This document shows positions 56,928 through 64,000 of a stretch of 64,000 nt of DNA, one piece after another (position 1 is the stretch's first letter; each line of letters starts with the position of its first letter). The DNA lies in contig CM043965.1 of NCBI GenBank assembly GCA_014529385.2, forward strand, positions 15,748,912 to 15,812,911, written 5' to 3'. The notes below the pieces were generated by a model, which ran no database searches, was not told the DNA's origin, and worked only from the letters and a program-made list of their open reading frames with translations. The position numbers and the translations under genes are program-made. Origin of the DNA: Adiantum capillus-veneris. Taxonomy: Eukaryota; Streptophyta; Polypodiopsida; Polypodiales; Pteridaceae.

Positions 56928-59383
56928 AAAGTGGCTATCATCAAATAAGGATAGTTGATCAAGACATTGTAAAGACCACATTTCGCACCACATTTGGTCT
57001 TTACGAATACATTGTCATGCCTTTTGGCTTGACCAATGCACTAGACACATTCAACCGCTTGATGGAGAAGCTGTTCAGGCCTCATCGAACCTTCACTGGA
57101 GTGTTCTTTGATGATATTATCATCTACTCTAATTCATTAGACAAACATAAGCAACACCTCCAGGTAATATTTCAAGTTTTGAGAGAGAATAAACTTTATG
57201 TTAATCGAAAGAAAAGTGAATTTTTCTTGCAACAGATTCAGTATTTAGGTCACATTATCTCTCAAGATGGCATCCACATGGATCCATCAAAGTTAGAGGT
57301 AATAAAAGGATGGCCTAAACCAAGGAATCTTCATGAACTAAGAAGCTTTATAGGTATGTATGCATACTATAGACGCTTCATAGAAAAGTTCTCACAAATT
57401 GCATGACCATTACATGACCTAACAAAGAAAAGCGTTAGGTATACATGGTCTGCTAAGGAGAACAATGCTTTGGAAAAGCTTAAAGAAAAGCTTATCTCTC
57501 AACCTGTGCTTACACTACCGGATCTCTCAAAACCATTTGAGGGCCAATGTGATGCTTGTGGTGATTGCCTTGGAGCTGTTTTGCTCCAAGAAGGGCACGC
57601 CATAGGCTATGAGAGTCGAAGGCTCGACCCTGTTGAGCAAGCTCTAGGCATATATGAAAAGGAACTCCTTACAGTTCTACATGCCTTAGACTCATGGAAG
57701 CACTATTTATTGGGGACTCCTTTCATTCTGCGAACGGATCACCAAAGTCTTAAGTACTTCATGACGCAGACCAAGCTCTCCGACAAACAAATGAGGTGGG
57801 CAAATTTCCTTTCGCAATTTCATTTTCATATTGCTCACATTGCTGACAAGCATAATCAAGTAGCTGATGCACTCTCAAGACGGCCGAGAGTGAATGCAAT
57901 TTCCATAGCAACTCACAATGATCTATCTTCAATGATAGATGAGTATGCTATTGATCCCGATTTTAGAGATGTGATTTCAGCCCTTGCATTAGGGAAGAAA
58001 GAAGAACCATTTACCTTACAAGATGGTTATCTTCTCTATGGCAATAGACTATGTGTTATTAACTCACTACGTGAGAAAGTAATGTATGAATCTCATGATC
58101 CACCTTATGCGGGGCATAGGGGGATTCAATCTACCTTAAAGGGAATTGAAACATATTTCTATTGGCCTACCATGAAAGTGAACATACAAGAGTATGTTTC
58201 TAAATGTGCGGTATGCCAAAAGACAAAATTTGATAGAGGGAAGCAACTTGGATTGCTTCAACCCTTGCCAATCCCTAATTCACCATGGGAGAGCATATCC
58301 ATGGATTTTATCTTTGGATTGCCTAAGTCTATCCATGGGAATACGGGAATATGGACGATAGTAGACAGGTTCAATAAACAAGCTCATTTTATACCTGTCA
58401 AAAAGACTATCAAAACCCATCAAATGGCAACCCTCTTCATTTCACAAATTTTCAAGTACCATGGCTTGCCAATGTCCATAGTGTCGGATAGAGATCCTAG
58501 AATGACCAGTAATTTCTGGAAGGGTCTCTTTGAGAATTTAGGGACAAGGCTAAACTTCTCTTCGGCCTATCATCCCTAAACGGATGGCCAAAGTGAAATA
58601 GCTAACCTAACCATTCTCGATATACTAAAAGCCTATGTAGCGGAAGTAGATCAAAGATCCCAATGGGAGAAGTACTTACCCTTAGTGGAGTATGCTTACA
58701 ATAACACTGTACATACTTCCACGGGAAAAGCACCTTTCGAGGTAAATGAGGGAAGATCAAAAAGTCCCTTGCTACTTAAGGTACATGGGAAGATCTTCGC
58801 TGCAGATGAGTATAGCCGAGACCTACAAGAATATTTTCAAATGATTAAGGATGCTATCTCTATCTCACAGCAAAGGCAAAAGGCTGCTGCTGACAAGCAC
58901 ATAAGAGCCCAAGCCTTTAAAGAAAACGATTGGGTCTTGTTAAAGTTTCCCAAGGCTCGATTATGGCACACGACGGGCAAGAATCCTACGGGCCACCAAA
59001 AGTACTATGCTAAACTAGCAAAAAGGTACTATGGTCCCTCCCAGATTCTTAGGCCAATAAATGAGATGGCCTATCAACTCAAGTTGCCCAATCATTGGCT
59101 CATACACAATGCTTTCCATGTGAGCCTATTAAAGCCTTACAAAGGAGATCCACCTGAAGAACCAACTATTGAAGACCCACCGGAGATCGAGGACCAAGAG
59201 GAGGTGCTGCAGCCCGAGTCCATTCTCCGACATGAAGACAAGGTATTAAGAGGCGGTAAGACTATCCGACGATATCTTATTAAGTTTAAGAATTATCCTT
59301 TTGAAGATGCTAGATGGATGCAAGGCATACAATTAAAGGATAAACTAAACCTTGTCAATGCTTACAATGATTCCCAAGAGTAA
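56928..59383 (+). pseudogene. Chromovirus C RT, RNase H, integrase and chromodomain
   Basis: Continues in a single frame to 59383 with two stops: TGA at 57404 and TAA at 58577. RT has FFDD at 57104-57115. RNase H spans about 57540-57880 (CDACGDCLGAVL, DHQSLKYF, ADALSRRP). Integrase has an H2C2 finger (AGHRGIQ...KCAVCQKTK, 58110-58225) and the DDE core with Asp in SMDFIFGLP, Asp in IVSDRDP and Glu in TDGQSEIAN. The C-terminus carries a chromodomain-like fold (ILRHEDKVLRGG, RRYLIKFKNYPFEDARW) at about 59218-59340. Chromodomains direct chromovirus integration to marked chromatin. Confidence 0.9.
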
Positions 59384-59520
59384 GCAAATGTACAAAATGT
59401 TAAAAATGAACAAAGTTTTTTGTCTTATAAGACTCTCTTTTTCTTTATTGTGCACAAAAATGAAGTAGTATGCATGCTTAGATCAAGTTTGCGGAGACGA
59501 AGTCTCCCAAACACCAAGAG

Positions 59521-60870
59521 CCAGTCTAAGTTTTTCATTGACAGCTTCTAGATGTTTTGGGGTATTAAGGATCCGTATTTGGGTAGTGTATTTGAAGTGG
59601 TGAGCAACTTGAGAAAAAAGATAGGAAAAAGTTAAAATGGTAATCCATGCAACCTTTAAACCAATCGATGCGAGGATATTATGAGTGTGTGTATGTATTC
59701 CTATTAGAAAACATGGTTAAAAACAAAACTTTCTAATATGTAAGTCTCTTTGTCAATCTATTGGTCTTAAATTGAATAAGTCAATTTTTGCCCTTGTGCC
59801 CATTTGTGTGTGTTAAAGTATTAATTTATATACCTTATTCACAATCTTGAACCAAACGATTCAAAAAGAGAATTGACAAAGGAAAATAGCAATGAGTACA
59901 TACATCTTTTTAAACAAAACATTTGAAGTAGAATTTTGATGTTTTAATAACATCTAAGAAGAGAAAGTAAACTGGCATCAGTAGATGTTTTCTTGCTTAG
60001 TCTGATCAAACAACATTTGAATACAAAGATAGTAGAAGCCGGAATCCTTACCTCTAGCCATCATGCAAACAAAAAAATCATTAGCATTTTTCTTTAAGCA
60101 TGGAATGTAGGTATAGGATGGACCTAGCAGTTGTTATCCATGTCCCTCTTATCCATGCATTCAAAAATAGTTCAAAGATGATTTTTTATTTATTTTTGTC
60201 TAAGATCAATATAAGAACATGGTTTGCTAGAGTTGATGCTCTAATGATGTGTAAGCAAAATACTGTTTATGGACTACTTCATATCCCAATTAAGGGCAAG
60301 AATAGGCTCTATCAATTATAGCTAATGAAGGGATCCATAATTTCCTAGTGTGAGGCATACTGTTTAGCAAATTGAAAGCTATAAGTATTCGTGATTATAG
60401 TAATAAGCTAATATCCAATGTAACCAAGAGTATTGTAAGTACTACAGTAAAGGCAGTTAATGCTTTATTTTCTTGAGAATCATATTTCTATACATAAGAA
60501 TTAATTCTAACTCTTTAACCATAGCTTTATGCAGTCATACGCCAGTTTGATTAAATTATGAATTACCAAAAAGTTGTTACAATTACGATAGTCCACAATC
60601 TATTCAAAGTTGACTTTCTTCATTATTTTCAAGTAATTGTCGCTAAAATTCTAAACTGCAAGTGTTATTGTTGATAATTACTTGCAAGTATAAAAATCTC
60701 TAAAATGATAAATTTATGCATGTTAGAGATCGTATTGAGTGAAGACTTTGGTTTTCTATGTCAAAAAAGGTATCACAAAACTAAAAAATAAGTTTAATGT
60801 GAAAAAACCATAAAGGAAGAAAACACGAGTTTCCTAAGGAAGGAAGAAACATATTATAGAAATCTTTCAC
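59521..60870. other. AT-rich stretch without a recognisable gene
   Basis: No protein-like frame longer than 75 codons on either strand, and no repeat recognised. It starts where element C homology ends. Confidence 0.5.
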
Positions 60871-60921
60871 CTGAGAGGAGGATGCACCGGTGATTCCATT
60901 CGCGGTTTGTTTGTCCGCCAT
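60871..60921 (-). CDS. Possible first coding exon (MADKQTANGITGASSSQ)
   Basis: On the minus strand ATG at 60921, 17 codons rich in Ala/Ser/Thr, then CAG|GTGAAAG, an acceptable donor. Upstream are a 400-bp AT/C-rich leader, a TATATAAG box at 61326-61319 and a (TC)n tract, an arrangement common in plant promoters. No downstream exon was found; element C lies in that direction. No family can be assigned. Confidence 0.3.
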
Positions 60922-61318
60922 GAGTGAAGTTGTACTTCAAGTCTTCTAAATGACCGGCACTGAGAACTTGTGTTCTTATGATAGTTTTGGCATGTGTTTT
61001 GATGTTTTGGCTTTCTAGATTGTGTGTAGTTTGACCGAGGTAGTATGAACTTAGTGCTAACTAATGGAGAGACAAGCACTTGTGAATTGTACACAAATGG
61101 ATGTATGGAATGCCGGTTACCAAGTGAGAAAATTGAGGCAAGGGAAATTGAGTGTAACTTGCTGCCAGAAGAATTATTGAGCTAAAGAGGGGAGGACCCA
61201 ATCACTGAAACCACTTATCAGTGCAAAGGATGATCATCATCTGCAAGAATTGCAAGCAGCTAAGGGGAAGTTTGATTATGTGGGTGAAAGTGTGCATGAA
61301 TCAGAAGCACAAGGAGTG

Positions 61319-61326
61319 CTTATATA
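61319..61326 (-). promoter_or_regulatory. TATA box for the possible gene at 60921
   Basis: TATATAAG on the minus strand, about 400 bp upstream of the candidate ATG. Confidence 0.35.
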
Positions 61327-61355
61327 ATATGCAACAAGTGTAGATGTGTGTTTTT

Positions 61356-61388
61356 AGAGAGAGCGAGAGAGAGAGAGAGAGAGAGAGA
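61356..61388 (+). repeat. (GA)n microsatellite
   Basis: Nearly pure GA tract with one CG interruption. Confidence 0.95.
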
Positions 61389-61525
61389 CAAAGAGAAACG
61401 GCGAATGCTGGTATGGGCAAAATTGATAGAAAATAATATGTGTATTGGCCTGTATGCCTTTGTCAAAGGCCATTTCATTTTGATATCTCAACCTTCGTCA
61501 GAGCGTCTCATCAGTAGAGCACACA

Positions 61526-61572
61526 TGTGTGTGTGTGTGTGTGTGTGTGTGTCTGTGTATGTGTGTGTGTGT
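61526..61572 (+). repeat. (GT)n microsatellite
   Basis: GT tract with two interruptions, followed directly by a short (GA)n. Confidence 0.95.
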
Positions 61573-61865
61573 GAGAGAGAGAGAGGTGCCAAGGTAGATG
61601 CATATGGCTCTATCAACAAGACTTTCTAACCAATGGAGTATATGCATAATGCTTGATAATGGAAGAGTAGCCGAAGGTCTTTGCCATTGTTGTTGGACAT
61701 TATAGCTTTCACTACATCTATTTATTCTATTACAAGGAGAAGAATTTAGGCACGCTACATGGTAGGAAATACAAAATGTTGTTAGCAGGTGGTGTCATGA
61801 TCCAAAAATCGAAGGAGTGCTCAAAGTCTTGACCTAGAAGGTGAGGAGAAGGGATACAAAGAGGC

Positions 61866-61907
<42 letters not shown>
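61866..61907 (+). repeat. (CA)n microsatellite
   Basis: Pure CA tract, reverse complement of the (GT)n tract 300 bp to the left. Confidence 0.95.
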
Positions 61908-61909
<2 letters not shown>

Positions 61910-62249
61910 GAGATTTTCCCCTAGTGGGGCCAATCAAGGGCATAGAGAGGGTCCAAGAGTTCTTGATCTAATTTCGACTTTGCCAAAATTTGAGATTCAA
62001 TGGAATGATACAAAATTCAAACTCTATGGGCTGATTTTGACAGCTTTTAGGCCTTTGTTGAGGGTTGAAAACTAAGAGAGATCATGGAAGAACTTAAGCT
62101 GCAAAAATGCAAAAACAAAGGTTGAATTGTGGCCTTTAACTTCACAAAAAAATCCTTCTAGGAGAATGTTATGGAATTGATATGTTATTATTTATTGCAG
62201 TTGACAGGTGGAAAAGACTAAATCGAGCTAGGCCTATGTGAATGGAAAT

Positions 62250-62434
62250 ATATAAATATTGTATATTTTATTATTCAAGTGCTCTTTATGAGCTTTGGCC
62301 ATTTATGTCCGGCCGACCAGTTTGTACTCACATTTGACCATTTAAGAAATCTATAAAACAAATACGTGCAAGAGGGAAGTGATCACTCTTGCACGGGGGG
62401 AGATTGCACCCAGTGCTTGTGTCTATTCTTCTCC

Positions 62435-62487
<53 letters not shown>

Positions 62488-62713
62488 CTCTCTCTCTTGT
62501 CGTGCCGGTGTGGCACTCCGCTCTAGGAGGCGCATCTGCACGTGCTCTTCTTCTCTCTCTCGCTCTATGTCTCTCTCTGTTCGCGTACGTCTTTGATTAT
62601 GTGTGTGTGCGATGATTCAGGTATACCGATTTATCGTTTTATGGTATGAATTGTGTTACTATGAGTATTTTGCAGCGCCATCGCGCTCCCATTTATAGTA
62701 GTGGTATTAGAGC
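62250..62713 (+). mobile_element. LTR end with PBS-like site, unclassified retroelement remnant
   Basis: TATAAAA at 62352-62358, a CT-rich stretch, then ...ATTTATAGTAG followed by TGGTATTAGAGC at 62702-62713, one base away from the tRNA-Met PBS of elements A and C. This is the layout of a 5' LTR end plus primer site. No coding sequence follows before 63600, so the interior is lost or decayed. The LTR start is not resolved. Confidence 0.45.
62440..62484 (+). repeat. (CT)n microsatellite
   Basis: Pure CT tract in the presumed leader or R region of the LTR-like end described at 62250-62713. Confidence 0.95.
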
Positions 62714-63624
62714 CGAGGCTACGCTCCAAAGATTGAGGATCTTGATAATCAAAACTTAAGTATTTCATTCCTTTTGATATTTTTCTACTTGCACATGCGT
62801 TGAATTGATTAAACTTGTTAAAAATAAAATTAGTATTAAACGTATTGGATAGTTAGTGGCTTTTGGATTTGGTTAACCCCTAAAATTAACGCAACTATTT
62901 TAGTGAAGTATAAGTGGATCGATTTTAATGTTTAAGGCTATTTATACTCGCATGATGAGAGATTATAACGTGGATTAGACTGTGAATGTAGACACAGAAA
63001 TAGCAACAGAAAATGTATTTACCTATGATGGAACTCTGTAAATAGAGAGTATAATCGAATTATGTAAAAACAGAGTAAGTACAGAAAGAGAAGAAGAAGA
63101 AGTGGTCGTAGTAGTAGAGAATATTTAAGGCCATAAGGGTACTCCCGTCAAGATTTTAGAGATATTGTTGATCGAGCCTTGGCCTTACAATCAATAGCTA
63201 GAGGTGAAGAACAAGATACACACACAAAAAAAATTAAGAAAATCCATTGTGACAAATCAATGAAACCTCAAATGTCTATCCGAGGGATTTAAACCATACT
63301 GATACTAGTCGATAGGAAACCAACTAATCTCTCAAGCTAGTGGGACAGTTTGCTAAACACAATTATCCTAAATATTAAAGTTTAGAAAGAATACAAAAGA
63401 ATATGAAGCAGCAAGAGTAGGCGGGCACACTAGGGGCGTTTCCATAACCATAACGTTCAACCAGCATGCTCATCAGCAGCATTTGGAAGACAACACCTAC
63501 GTCAGCCATGGTGGGTGCAATTCAGAGCATGACCAGATCAGCACACTGTCGATCCGTGACGGTTGCATGCGTCAGGTGTGCAGTGGATGGCAGCCGCCAT
63601 GCAACCTAACACCATCTTCACGGC
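62714..63624. other. No gene seen
   Basis: AT-rich to 63400, then more GC-rich (63420-63624) with no open frame of note. Confidence 0.5.
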
Positions 63625-64000
63625 TGTAACATTTAATGGCCTAATAACTTGTGTGTAGCGGAAATTAGCATGAACATAGTGGGCATTTCATTAGAATAGA
63701 TTCCTAATGAGAATTACAAGAGTGCTTGGGTGGAGAGAGCAACAAAAAGCATAACACCTAGTTAGATAGCATCAACAATACTTCAAAAGAGAGAGAAATT
63801 AAGCTCTTGACAACAGTTGAGGACCGTATTTGGATGGAGCCGGGGACCCCTCCAAAAGGCTTTGTATTATGGTTTCTCCCATCAAGAGAGACATTGTACA
63901 ATACAATTCTTTGTGTTCCTTCAAGACTAGCTAGTGCAATGAAGATGAAAGCGGGTAGAGGATCCCTATGTTACCCTACGACATCATTCCACAATGGATG
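63625..64000 (-). mobile_element. LTR of the chromovirus A/C family, inverted, runs off right edge
   Basis: TGTAACATTTAATGGCC at 63625 is the reverse complement of the element C LTR end. Similarity to 53690-54020 continues to about 63950 with few differences. The flank at 63624 lacks a PBS, so this is a 3' LTR or solo LTR on the minus strand. Beyond 63950 it diverges from element C. Confidence 0.85.

Larger units (their letters stand above)
53690..59520 (+). mobile_element. Ty3/gypsy chromovirus C, nearly complete coding region, no 3' LTR found
   Basis: 5' LTR end (at least 53690-54020), tRNA-Met PBS, gag, PR, RT, RNase H, integrase and chromodomain in one orientation. Closely related to element A (5.5-8.4 kb). 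After the pol stop the sequence reads GTTTGCGGAGACGAAGTCTCCCAAAC, a usual pre-PPT sequence, and then becomes unrelated near 59520; the 3' LTR and PPT are missing. An LTR of the same family lies inverted at 63625. Confidence 0.9.

Noticed and set aside
62366-62615. Ser/Leu-repeat reading frames
   Set aside because: Translation of the (CT)n microsatellite.

Overview
The window looks like nuclear DNA of a land plant with a large, repeat-rich genome. It has spliced genes with GT-AG introns. LTR retrotransposons carry plant-type primer-binding sites (initiator tRNA-Met and tRNA-Asp). One is a chromodomain Ty3/gypsy element, one is a very long Tat/Ogre-like element, and there is a DUF4283-type LINE and several tandem-repeat arrays. 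A fern or other non-angiosperm is my guess from the overall feel only; no diagnostic marker settles it.

Layout. 1-3.56 kb: 5' part of a decayed LINE on the minus strand, running off the left edge. 3.56-5.5 kb: diverged AT-rich repeats. 5.5-8.44 kb: truncated chromovirus A, cut in RT by an inserted LTR-like sequence (8.44-about 10.4 kb, minus orientation). 10.4-28.56 kb: an 18-kb Tat/Ogre-like element with 5' LTR remnant, tRNA-Asp PBS, long leader, gag, PR, RT-RH, a duplicated H2C2 module, IN, a second retropepsin-like domain, a non-coding repeat block, a coiled-coil accessory ORF, PPT and a 927-bp 3' LTR. 28.6-35.4 kb: two unidentified pseudogene fragments, two strong palindromes and a roughly 350-bp tandem repeat. 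35.4-48.5 kb: minisatellite arrays built on a TTGGACAAGTGGTGGACCTT core, in opposite orientations on the two sides of 43-45 kb, interleaved with minus-strand exons. 45.6-51.1 kb: a three-exon minus-strand gene joining a ParB-like domain, a probably degenerate DNA-methyltransferase-like domain and a SET domain. Two FCP1-like (HAD/NIF) exons lie downstream at 43.8-45.0 kb and 37.9-38.6 kb. 52.8-59.5 kb: chromovirus C, same family as A and more complete, but without a 3' LTR. 59.5-64 kb: microsatellites, a possible first exon, a second LTR/PBS-like end, and an inverted LTR of family C at the right edge.

Most interesting points. (1) The ParB/MTase-like/SET gene has exons whose lengths sum exactly to 938 codons. 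The SET exon and both FCP1-like exons share the same acceptor phase, so the constant ParB-MTase part could in principle be spliced to any of three terminal domains. (2) The giant element carries a near-perfect 24-bp palindrome in eight copies, in arrays on both sides of gag-pol, partly with 285-bp spacing. (3) The same element has two H2C2 modules and a retropepsin-like domain downstream of integrase. Nearly all premature stops in the mobile elements are explicable as C-to-T changes; in the LINE every one is TAG.
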